DNA of 64,000 nt, taken from positions 1-64,000 of the forward strand of contig JAKIUY010000004.1 in assembly GCA_021647315.1 (NCBI GenBank), given 5' to 3'. The position numbers and the translations under genes were made by a program. This DNA comes from Victivallaceae bacterium (lineage in GTDB: Bacteria > Verrucomicrobiota > Lentisphaeria > Victivallales > Victivallaceae). The number at the start of each line of letters is the position of its first letter. Position 1 is the stretch's first letter. The notes below the pieces were generated by a model. It saw only the letters and a list, made by a program, of their open reading frames with translations. It made no database searches and was not told the DNA's origin. Positions 27,768 through 35,493 of this stretch are shown here, in pieces.

Positions 27768-28889
27768 TTAGTCTTTCAGTTCAACTCCTAAATCGGCCTC
27801 TTTTAAAACAGCAATAAAACTCTCCAGTATATCAAATTTATTGCTTATCCTCCAGTCAACCACTGTTCCACCAAGCTCTGATTCCGATTTTTTCCATTCA
27901 AACCAGTTAATCATTTTAATCATTGGAAACTGCGTGCGACTTTCCTCTGAAAAAACCTGATTCAACCAATTTTTCTTAATTTGGTCCTCTAAGTCTGCGG
28001 TCCCGATTGAAGGAACAAAAAGTGCAGCTGTCTCCGGAATTGCCATCGGCTTCTCATTGTCGACCGCATAAATATGATAAAAATCAGGAATCATGGAGTC
28101 ATCACCATTTAAACCATTATAGGTTCCTGTAAGCTGGGCAGCAAATTTTCCATCCTCGGGGATCTCATTCTCACCCCATGGATAACTGCTTCCCCAGTGG
28201 TATAAAGTCATAGCCACCCAGTCAACAGCATCGTCCCCCGGATAATATGGGCCGTAAGGGTCATCGTAAGCATCAACCTTCCCGTCTGAATTAGTATCAA
28301 GAACGCCAAAATCAGGATCACCTGGCTTTATCCCGTACTGACCACCTACAAACGGATAACCGCCACCATAGTTTGGTGCCCAAATCATTGCAGCCTTGCT
28401 TTTAGCCACCCTGTGCAGAGCATCCGCCATCATTTTAAATGCTCGCTTATATTCAGTCGGCTGTTGGCTCCAAGGATACCAGGAACCATTCATTTCATGT
28501 GCGAAACGAACAAAAATACGAACTCCAGCTTTTTTAAAGATTTCTGCGTGCCTGTCAGCTTCTCCCTCAGTTATTGAAGCTAATCCATCCCAAGGTTCGA
28601 GAGTAACAAGCAGATACGCCTTATGCTTTTTCACCAACTTAGCTGTCCGCTTAAGCGTTTTAACATCCTCTTCATCCATAGGAAAAGCAAAAAAACGAAT
28701 ATAAACTCGGGGACTGAAACCCCATCGCTTGTAAATTTTATTGGGAGTATCATTTGCCCAGTCAAGATTCAAGCCAAAATACCCCCCATTTTTCGGAGCA
28801 AGCCTTGCCTTGTTATCCGAAGTTGCAGCCTCAATATCAACGATAAATTGAGAAATACACAAAAAGAACAATATTAAAAAAAACTTCAT
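27768..28889 (-). CDS. Secreted GH26-like glycoside hydrolase (copy 2)
   Basis: This 373-aa protein has a signal peptide at about residues 1-21. It shows HEMNGSWYPW with acid/base Glu at about 132, nucleophile candidate Glu at about 286 (AIPETAAL), and the same dockerin-like calcium loop (DTNSDGKVDAYD, about 198-209). Most of the length is identical or similar to copy 1 at 896-1999, so the two arose by duplication and now sit at opposite ends of the c-di-GMP/GT2 island. The tail is about five residues longer than copy 1 (ELKD), just where a MITE-like element begins. No palindrome block was found upstream. Known GH26 members are endo-beta-mannanases and related enzymes; the substrate here is not determined. 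Confidence 0.82.
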   Translation of the reverse strand: MKFFLILFFLCISQFIVDIEAATSDNKARLAPKNGGYFGLNLDWANDTPNKIYKRWGFSPRVYIRFFAFPMDEEDVKTLKRTAKLVKKHKAYLLVTLEPWDGLASITEGEADRHAEIFKKAGVRIFVRFAHEMNGSWYPWSQQPTEYKRAFKMMADALHRVAKSKAAMIWAPNYGGGYPFVGGQYGIKPGDPDFGVLDTNSDGKVDAYDDPYGPYYPGDDAVDWVAMTLYHWGSSYPWGENEIPEDGKFAAQLTGTYNGLNGDDSMIPDFYHIYAVDNEKPMAIPETAALFVPSIGTADLEDQIKKNWLNQVFSEESRTQFPMIKMINWFEWKKSESELGGTVVDWRISNKFDILESFIAVLKEADLGVELKD

Positions 28890-29109
28890 AAAAACACCTC
28901 ATATCTAATACATACGTAAGCTATTTTTACAGAATCCAGCTTACATGCTTCTATCTTCACAGAAATTCAGGATTACATTTAAAATTTACCGCAAACAGGC
29001 TACAGTTTTATACAAAACAGTACTAAATTAAGTATTCAGACACATAGCATCAATTCTCGTGGGGGTAATATGTTTATTGCAAATACGTTATCAATCTCTT
29101 ATCTCTAAT

Positions 29110-29388
29110 TTACTTGAGAGTACCGAGTTCTTGAGCATCAAGAATCATTCTCCTTATCTTATCAGTTAATTTAGCATATTCAATAGACAAATCAATCATT
29201 TTTTTACACAAATCCTTAAACTTCCTGTGATTTTCAATTTCTATTTTTATTTTCTCGTAATTTTTATCGCTCACATAGCCGGTACGTCCTCTGCCTCGGT
29301 GAGTATAACTTATTTGCCAGTATTCCTTACCCCAGCTTCTGATTTGTCTGGTCAATGATCCCGGGCGCATATCGCCAAGCTCATACAT
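29110..29388 (-). CDS. Small conserved protein, DUF6788-like
   Basis: This 92-aa protein begins MYELGDMRPGSLTRQIRSWGKEYWQISYTHRGRGRTGYV, then a helical part (KIKIEIENHRKFKDLCKKMIDLSIEYAKL). The pattern MRPGSL...W...YYQLSYT...GR(T)xxV and a following ENYRRFR-like helix resembles the small proteins grouped as DUF6788, often seen beside transposases. The function is unknown. The CxxC pair found in some relatives is absent here. It stands alone between the GH26 gene and the AraC regulator. Confidence 0.6.
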   Translation of the reverse strand: MYELGDMRPGSLTRQIRSWGKEYWQISYTHRGRGRTGYVSDKNYEKIKIEIENHRKFKDLCKKMIDLSIEYAKLTDKIRRMILDAQELGTLK

Positions 29389-29664
29389 TTTTAATTCAGG
29401 CTTAATTTAGGGGATATTCACGGTAACTTTGTTGGTAATGAATGACTTAATTTTTTATTTTAGGCGTAGCGATGCGATTAAATCAAATATGCTAAGTAAG
29501 AGCGATTCGATTTAAGCATTTATTGGGAAGGGGTATTTAAAGAATATTTTGTTTGTGCCGAGCTGGGTCTCAGCGTTCCCGGGGTAAACTGCTTCCCAAA
29601 CGCAGTGACAGCTGAAGCGCAGCATAATAATTTCCTATTTAGGTTTAAAAAATATAAACATTAG
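29389..29664. repeat. Intergenic, repeat remnants only
   Basis: No gene seen. Bases at about 29601-29645 (AACGCAGTGACAG ... AATTTCCTATTTAGG) match 14993-15035 inside another element, so this is a dispersed repeat remnant just past the AraC stop codon. Confidence 0.45.
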
Positions 29665-30525
29665 CTACAACGGCTTATCACCGCGATTGCGATATTCGGT
29701 CGGCGTTATACCATTATATTTTTTGAACAGGCGACAGAAATAGGCGGCGGAACTAAACCCGACAGCCAATGCCACTTCATCCAATGTCTGATTATAACTC
29801 TTCAATAAAAAACAGGCTTTATTGAGCCGAAGTTTATTCAGATATTCAGTGAAACCGATTCCGCTCTGCTGTTTAAATAAAAATGAAACATAATTCGGTG
29901 CCAACTTAAATATGGCTGCAACATCTTCACGACTGATATTTGCGTCATAATACTCTTCAAGGTAACCTGTCATCATCCCCCAGGTATGATAAGCTTTGCC
30001 ACGGGGCGAACTACCAACCGGACTGCGTATCGTATCAAGAATGTAGTACATTAATAATTTTATCATAATTCCACTACGGGCATCTTGATGTTCGACAAAA
30101 CAGGGTTTAAACAGTTTAAACAGTGCATCGCCATCAGTACAAAGTCCCGGCACCACAATTCTAACTGCCTGTTTATCACTATTACCATAACATTCTACCA
30201 AACTTATCCATATTTCATCTTCTTCAAACCCGAATGTCGCCGTTTTAACTGGCAATATCCAATCTGGATGATTCCAGATTCCCTTCGGCATAAAAGTTAC
30301 GTCACCAGGGCCTGGACAAATTGTAGTAATTTTTCCACCGGTGAAAATTTCCATGCGATGACACCCCGACAACGGCACCGCCAATCGGTCACATCGACTG
30401 ACATTGCTACCTAACGAAATCTGTTCACTCGGTTCAGCAAAGTAGACCTGAAATTTATCATAAACAGTCAGCAATTCTGCCAATTGTAATATTAATTCCT
30501 GTTTTTTTGCTTCAATATTAATCAT
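29665..30525 (-). CDS. AraC-family transcriptional regulator
   Basis: The protein is about 286 aa from MINIEAKK; an ATG 18 bp upstream is possible and neither has a good SD. The N-terminal half is a cupin-like ligand domain (DRLAVPLSGCHRMEIFTGGKITTICPGPGDVTFMPKGIWNHPDW). The C-terminal 100 residues hold two HTH motifs: SREDVAAIFKLAPNYVSFLFKQQSGIGFTEYL and LDEVALAVGFSSAAYFCRLFKKYNGITPTEYR. It is transcribed divergently from the sulfatase at 30772, with a hairpin-rich repeat between them, so it probably activates the sulfatase and perhaps the esterase in response to a sugar. Confidence 0.9.
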   Translation of the reverse strand: MINIEAKKQELILQLAELLTVYDKFQVYFAEPSEQISLGSNVSRCDRLAVPLSGCHRMEIFTGGKITTICPGPGDVTFMPKGIWNHPDWILPVKTATFGFEEDEIWISLVECYGNSDKQAVRIVVPGLCTDGDALFKLFKPCFVEHQDARSGIMIKLLMYYILDTIRSPVGSSPRGKAYHTWGMMTGYLEEYYDANISREDVAAIFKLAPNYVSFLFKQQSGIGFTEYLNKLRLNKACFLLKSYNQTLDEVALAVGFSSAAYFCRLFKKYNGITPTEYRNRGDKPL

Positions 30526-30612
30526 AATATTATATATATACAACGAATATTACCTTTTTGCTATTTAAAAAGTATAAAATATGTGTTTAATTATATAATT
30601 AGTTGTTATTTT

Positions 30613-30730
30613 GTTTGTAGTTCCGCCTTTAGGCGGTGTCTTTGTGAACTTTAGCGAACAAACTCGCAGGAATCTGCGAGTAACGCATCTAAAGATGCTG
30701 AAAACACCCACTAAAGTGGGAACTACAAAC
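30613..30730. repeat. Four-hairpin inverted-end element in the araC-sulfatase gap
   Basis: GTTTGTAGTTCC at the left is inverted as GGAACTACAAAC at the right. Inside are four successive hairpins: CCGCCTTTAGGCGG, CTCGCAG-GAAT-CTGCGAG, GCATCTAAAGATGC and CCCACTAAAGTGGG. It is REP-like, non-coding, and lies between a regulator and its likely target, 42 bp before the sulfatase start. Confidence 0.75.
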
Positions 30731-30771
30731 GAGCACTACTATATTGTTTTATAACAAACAAGGAGACTATT

Positions 30772-32133
30772 ATGTCAAAACAACAACCAAATGTAATTAT
30801 TTTTTTCACCGACCAGCAACGTGCCGATACCACCGGTGTTCATGGCAACCCGATGGGAATAACTGATAACTTCGACCGCATGGCAATAACCGGCACGCAC
30901 TGTTATAACGGTTTTACCTGCCAACCGGTCTGCGTTCCTGCCAGACTTTCACTGCAAACCGGCAATTATGCCTCACACTACGGTAGCTATAACAATGGTG
31001 TAGGACTGCCGCTCGGCACCCCTACCCTCGGTCACTATTTCCAAGATGCCGGCTACCACACCGGTTACATCGGCAAATGGCATCTGGCTAAAGAAAATCC
31101 GGTACCGACGGAATGTCGCACCGGTTATGACTACTGGCTCGGTGGTAATGCAGTTGAAAGCTTCTCTGATGCCTACGCCAGTCATCTCTATGATAATGAC
31201 GGTAATCGAGTCGATATGCCAGGTTATCGCGCCGACAGTTATGCTGATGCGGCAATAAAATTTATTGATAAAAACCGGGATAAACCATTTTTTCTAATGA
31301 CCTCATGGCTGGAGCCTCATTTCCAGAATACCAGTGATGATTTCCCTGCACCTGAAGGCTATGAAGAAAAATATGCTAAAAACTGCTGGACTCCGCCGGA
31401 TCTGCAAACTATTGATGGTACCGCCCCACGCCACCTGCCCGGTTATTACGGTATGGTAAAACGTCTTGATGAATGCCTCGGGCGGATTCGCGATACCCTG
31501 CGCAGCCTTGACCTGCTCGATAATACTATTATTGTTTTCACCTCCGATCATGGTTGCCATTTCAAAACCAGAAACAGAGAATACAAACGTAGCTGTCACG
31601 ATTCATCAACCCGTATTCCACTGGCCTTCAGCGGCCCGGGCTTTGATCAGGGTGGACGGTTGAATGAAATGATCAGCTTGGTCGATGTTCCCCCTACCCT
31701 GCTTGATGCCTGCAATATATCAGTGCCTGAAACTATGCAGGGACGTTCAATTCTACCATTGATTAATCGTGACCAGACCGCAAAAGAAAACTGGCCTGAA
31801 GAGGTGCTGATTGAATTCTGCGATAATCCATTCATCGGCAGAGTAGTCCGCACCCACCGCTGGACCTACAGTGTCAAACGCACCGTCGCGGGCAATGATG
31901 TCAGCAAAGACTGGGAGTTCACCGAAGAATATCTCTATGACAACCAGGCCGATCCATGGCAGCTGGATAACCTGATAAATAATCAGAGTTTTATAAAAGT
32001 AAAAAAAGTTATGCGCGAACGGCTCTTGAAACGCATGGCTGAAACCGGCGAACCGAAACCCCAAATAATTATTGTAGAAAGTAGTCAGAAAAGCGGACAA
32101 CGCCTTTTCGCTGAAAAAGCAATGTATATGTAG
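30772..32133 (+). CDS. Sulfatase, Cys-type (formylglycine-dependent)
   Basis: This 453-aa protein has AAGGAG before the ATG. It has the N-terminal metal site IIFFTDQQRAD, the sulfatase signature C-V-P-A-R-L-S-L-Q-T-G with Cys at about 54 to be converted to formylglycine, GYIGKWHLAK, and FTSDHG for the second metal-site half. No signal peptide is visible, so a cytoplasmic enzyme acting on imported sulfated sugars is likely. The maturation enzyme (anSME or FGE) is not in this window. The AraC regulator is divergent. It would remove sulfate esters from algal or mucin-type glycans; the substrate is unknown. Confidence 0.92.
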   Translation: MSKQQPNVIIFFTDQQRADTTGVHGNPMGITDNFDRMAITGTHCYNGFTCQPVCVPARLSLQTGNYASHYGSYNNGVGLPLGTPTLGHYFQDAGYHTGYIGKWHLAKENPVPTECRTGYDYWLGGNAVESFSDAYASHLYDNDGNRVDMPGYRADSYADAAIKFIDKNRDKPFFLMTSWLEPHFQNTSDDFPAPEGYEEKYAKNCWTPPDLQTIDGTAPRHLPGYYGMVKRLDECLGRIRDTLRSLDLLDNTIIVFTSDHGCHFKTRNREYKRSCHDSSTRIPLAFSGPGFDQGGRLNEMISLVDVPPTLLDACNISVPETMQGRSILPLINRDQTAKENWPEEVLIEFCDNPFIGRVVRTHRWTYSVKRTVAGNDVSKDWEFTEEYLYDNQADPWQLDNLINNQSFIKVKKVMRERLLKRMAETGEPKPQIIIVESSQKSGQRLFAEKAMYM

Positions 32134-32220
32134 GGAGTTAGGAGTTAGGAGTTAGGAGTTAGGAGTTAGGGCCTTGGTACTTGGTACTTGGTACTTGGTA
32201 CTGGGGGCTTGGTACTTGGA
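32134..32220. repeat. Two heptanucleotide tandem arrays after the sulfatase
   Basis: About five copies of the 7-mer GGAGTTA (32134-32170) are followed by about six of CTTGGTA (32173-32220, one imperfect). These are the short tandemly repeated repetitive type known from filamentous cyanobacteria. Other heptamer arrays occur at 53251-53311 and 60625-60645, and a 14-mer array at 43182-43221. Confidence 0.85.
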
Positions 32221-32413
32221 AAACTATTACAAGAACCACAGAGCAGACACAGAGATTCACAGAGAAAAAACTTTGCGCTATAATGTTCGCTGTTAACAAG
32301 AATTGCCTTCAAATTAAAAATTGAAGGCAATTTTTTTACCTGACTGCCGTTAAATGTATAACTAATTAAAAAACTTACAGGCTCATACGAAATGCTGCTT
32401 ATTATACGTTTTT

Positions 32414-32479
32414 GTCGGAGTTCACAGCTTTAGCGTGCAAACAATACGTTCAAAAGACACGCTAACTGTGAACTACAAC
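32414..32479. repeat. Inverted repeat around the esterase upstream region
   Basis: GGAGTTCACAGCTTTAGCGTG at 32417 is inverted as GACACGCTAACTGTGAACTACAAC to 32479. It is of the same hairpin style as 30613-30730 (GTAGTT ends). It lies 55 bp before the esterase start and could affect its expression. Confidence 0.55.
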
Positions 32480-32533
32480 AGGAAACTGTACATTTCGCAC
32501 GACTCTATCAAAACTCAATCAAGGAGCAGTCAG

Positions 32534-34477
32534 ATGTTGAAACAGGTTATTGCAATGCTTACTATTGTTACGCTATTGGGATTCGGGAAAGATATTTCAG
32601 CTAGAACTATGCGAGTGCCGGCTGGAGTAAAAGTTTTACGGAATCTCGAATATGCCAATTTTGACGGTCACTCTTTACGGCTTGATCTTTACCTACCGGA
32701 AAACCAGACCACTAAACCTAAATTATTGGTCTGGATCCATGGCGGTGGCTGGAAAAACGGTTCAAAATCAAGAATCAACCCGACAATTATTCGACTGACG
32801 GCTGACGGTTATGCGGCAGCAAGTATTGATTACCGTCTACTCGGTCTACAATCACACCCTGCTCAAATTAATGAATGTAAAGCCGCCATCCGTTGGTTAA
32901 GAGCTCATGCCGAAAAATATGGTTATGACGCAACAAAAATCGGCGTGGGTGGTGGTTCTGCCGGTGGACATCTGGCCCTGTTACTCGGCCTTTCCGGCGA
33001 CGTCAAAGAGCTTGAAGGAACCGTTGGCGGTAATCTCGACCAATCATCACGGGTTCAGGCCGTCGTTGATCTTTTTGGTCCAAGTGCTCTGGTCAGATTT
33101 TCAAAAACCAGTAAACGGTTCATGTATAAATACAAACAAGACACTGACTTTCTCAATTCAGCCAGTCCTATCACCTACCTGAGCAAGGACGATCCGCCGG
33201 TATTAATTCTCCAGGGGGACCAAGACCGTGTTGTCCCCAAAGATCAGAGTGAATATCTACACAAACGTTATCAGGCCGCCGGCCTTGATTCTGAACTCTA
33301 TATTATTAAGGGTGCCAGCCATGGCGGCAGACAATTCAGCGATAAAACCAGACATGCACTGATTAAAACATTCCTGGATAAACATATCAAAGCTGGCTCG
33401 ACTGCTGTTACCCCAAACGTAACAGCGGATAAAGCCACGGTAAAAAAAAACTCTGAAACCAAGCCAATAGCATCAATTCCACATAAAATTGAACAGCAAC
33501 GTTTAATGCATGGTATATACTGGATGGGAGGAACTGGGCGTGGTTTATCAAAAGACAATGCCTATTTTGAACGTTATTTCAAACGCTTCAAACAAAACTT
33601 AAAGCAAAACCCCTATGTTACCGGCGTCTACCTGGCAATAAGATGGAACGATTTTGAGCCACAGAACAATAAATATAATTTTGATCGTCTAGACCGTTTA
33701 ATTCAAGCCATCCGTGACGCTGGCAAAACCTATAAACTAAGTTTAGTTCCCGGCATTCATACTCCGAAATTTGTTTATCAGAACGGAGCCGCCAAATTAT
33801 CGACCAAAGTTTCCAATAAATTCAGACCGAATTATGGTGAAGAGGTAAATATTCCATTGCCATGGAATAAAAAATATCAAACCTATTTCTTCCAAGCTGT
33901 GGGTGAACTTGCGCAACATTACGCCAGCGACAAACAACTGATAGCCGTCAGTATGACAGTCGCCAATTTCATGAGCCCTGAACTGCACCTGCCACGCTCA
34001 AAAGCAGATATTAAACAGTGGCAGCAGCATGCAGATTATCAGCATAAAATTGCCCAGGCGTGGCGAACATCACTTGACCGTTTTGCGACACTGTTCCCTG
34101 AACAGCAGTTATGTGTCGAACTTGCTATGCCGATAACCGGCATGGGTGACGATGTAGAAGATATGATTGAATACGGTATAAAGCAGTATCCGCAACGCTT
34201 TACCATTCAGAGCGATCAACTTAACGGTAAACACGACAATATGAAAATATTCAGCTACCAGACAATTCTTAAATATAAAGATCAACTGCATAATGGCTTT
34301 CAAAATGTTGCAGGGTGGAGATATCCAAAATCACGCCAACGTCAAGGCTCAATGGAACAGACTGTAACAAACTATAACCGTACCGGAGCCGAATATTTTG
34401 AAATATGGTATGGTGATGGAGAAAGTATAGAAATATGCAGAAAATTAACCAAAATACTCACCCCTAAAAAAAAGTGA
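32534..34477 (+). CDS. Secreted alpha/beta-hydrolase (BD-FAE-like esterase) fused to a second catalytic-like domain
   Basis: The protein is about 647 aa from the ATG preceded by AAGGAG; the longer frame from 32435 overlaps a repeat and lacks an SD. The signal peptide (MLKQVIAML to ISA) is followed by an esterase domain with HGGGW oxyanion motif, nucleophile Ser in GGSAGG, Asp in QGDQDRVVP and His in ASHGG. A linker is followed by a second domain of about 310 residues (MHGIYWMGGTGRGLSKDN ... YVTGVYLAIRWNDFEPQNNKYNFDRLDRLIQAIRDAGKTYKLSLVPG) that looks like a TIM-barrel of beta-galactosidase-type folds. The family is not certain. The protein may deacylate and cleave a decorated polysaccharide outside the cytoplasm, alongside the sulfatase. 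Confidence 0.82.
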   Translation: MLKQVIAMLTIVTLLGFGKDISARTMRVPAGVKVLRNLEYANFDGHSLRLDLYLPENQTTKPKLLVWIHGGGWKNGSKSRINPTIIRLTADGYAAASIDYRLLGLQSHPAQINECKAAIRWLRAHAEKYGYDATKIGVGGGSAGGHLALLLGLSGDVKELEGTVGGNLDQSSRVQAVVDLFGPSALVRFSKTSKRFMYKYKQDTDFLNSASPITYLSKDDPPVLILQGDQDRVVPKDQSEYLHKRYQAAGLDSELYIIKGASHGGRQFSDKTRHALIKTFLDKHIKAGSTAVTPNVTADKATVKKNSETKPIASIPHKIEQQRLMHGIYWMGGTGRGLSKDNAYFERYFKRFKQNLKQNPYVTGVYLAIRWNDFEPQNNKYNFDRLDRLIQAIRDAGKTYKLSLVPGIHTPKFVYQNGAAKLSTKVSNKFRPNYGEEVNIPLPWNKKYQTYFFQAVGELAQHYASDKQLIAVSMTVANFMSPELHLPRSKADIKQWQQHADYQHKIAQAWRTSLDRFATLFPEQQLCVELAMPITGMGDDVEDMIEYGIKQYPQRFTIQSDQLNGKHDNMKIFSYQTILKYKDQLHNGFQNVAGWRYPKSRQRQGSMEQTVTNYNRTGAEYFEIWYGDGESIEICRKLTKILTPKKK

Positions 34478-34521
34478 AAACTGACATTGAAGACGCACCA
34501 TTGAAGTGAAAAGAATGGTGA

Positions 34522-34899
34522 AAAAACAACTGTAACAAAAGTCAAGAGAAATGGATCGTTGACGGATTCGCAAAACATGGAATCATCGTTAATATCGACG
34601 GGACTATCGATGATAATAATATACTTGCTAAAGATAAAGAGTTAAGAAACGGGTTATACAGATTTTACCTTTACTTAAAATACGATCCTCCCGGAGAGAA
34701 TGCTGGAGCTCTCAGTTCTGCTCGGTGGGCTGATCCTTGAGGAGAACAACTTCCGTGGTTTGTAAAGCCAAGTACCCAGATTGTGGCATGCACAACTATT
34801 GGCTTACTGTTCCTTATAGGAATTATTTGTCTGGGCTGTTCTATGCAAAAACTACTGCAGCGCATAACTGAGAAGTTTATTTTGCGAATGAAGAAATAA
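34522..34899 (+). pseudogene. Decayed membrane-protein gene with in-frame TGA
   Basis: One reading frame is open from 34522 to the TAA at 34897-34899 except for a TGA at 34738-34740. Before it reads KWIVDGFAKHGIIVNIDG ... ALSSARWADP. After it reads GEQLPWFVKPSTQI and a clear TM helix (ACTTIGLLFLIGIICLGC), then a Lys/Arg-rich end (FILRMKK). There is no ATG or SD at the 5' side. TGG to TGA (Trp to stop) is the simplest explanation. I do not recognise the family. Confidence 0.5.
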
Positions 34900-35437
34900 A
34901 CGAAATATTCTTATTTTATGCTATTTGGGAGTTGAAATACAAAATAACATAAATAATATGATTACACATTTTACCATATGACTTTTATGATGATATTTTA
35001 TTTTTACGTACGACTTTTGTGATAGTATGCCATTTTTACGTACGTCTTTATAAACCTTACCACGATATTTTCAGTTACAACTAGAGAAGGCAACATAGCG
35101 TCAAATAATGATATTGAGAGTATCGCTGGTTTGTCAAATACCGGATTCATCGAAACGCTGGCAATACTTGTTTCCAGCTCTATGTAGTTCTAATCTCAAG
35201 CGTGGATGGTTAAGCGACATCATGACCAAAGCTCCGTACTCAGCTCCAATTTGGACATCCTTTTTTATGTCGCCACCTAACGGGGCTTAATTACTTTTTT
35301 GAATGAAATACCACGGGCTCACGCACCGTGGCTACCAAACATCCACGCTTCGCAGGGCAAAAAATAGCGATCAATTAGACAGTTCTTTCTGTTTATGCAA
35401 AGAGTTCTAGGACACAACCGGAACGGTTATGCTACAT
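34900..35437. other. Gene-poor interval upstream of the ileS terminator
   Basis: About 540 bp, AT-rich. Only short frames are present (for instance minus strand about 35120-35290, LGGDIKKDVQIGAEYGALVMM), and none has a start, SD or recognisable family. A hairpin CACGG/CCGTG sits near 35311-35331. It may hold eroded gene ends. Confidence 0.4.
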
Positions 35438-35463
35438 CAAAAAAAAAGCCCCGACCGGGGCTC
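35438..35463 (-). terminator. Rho-independent terminator of ileS
   Basis: On the minus strand a GC-rich stem (GCCCCGGTCGGGGC, 35461-35448) is followed by about nine T residues. It is 30 bp after the ileS stop. Confidence 0.92.
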
Positions 35464-35493
35464 TTCATTCGTAATTTTTAATTCGTAATTAGA

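Noticed and set aside
32435-32533. N-terminal extension of the secreted esterase
   Set aside because: It covers an inverted repeat and hides the signal peptide; ATG 32534 has AAGGAG.
35108-35290. 60-aa plus-strand ORF before the ileS terminator
   Set aside because: No SD, no recognisable family, and competing coding-like frames on both strands; treated as eroded sequence.
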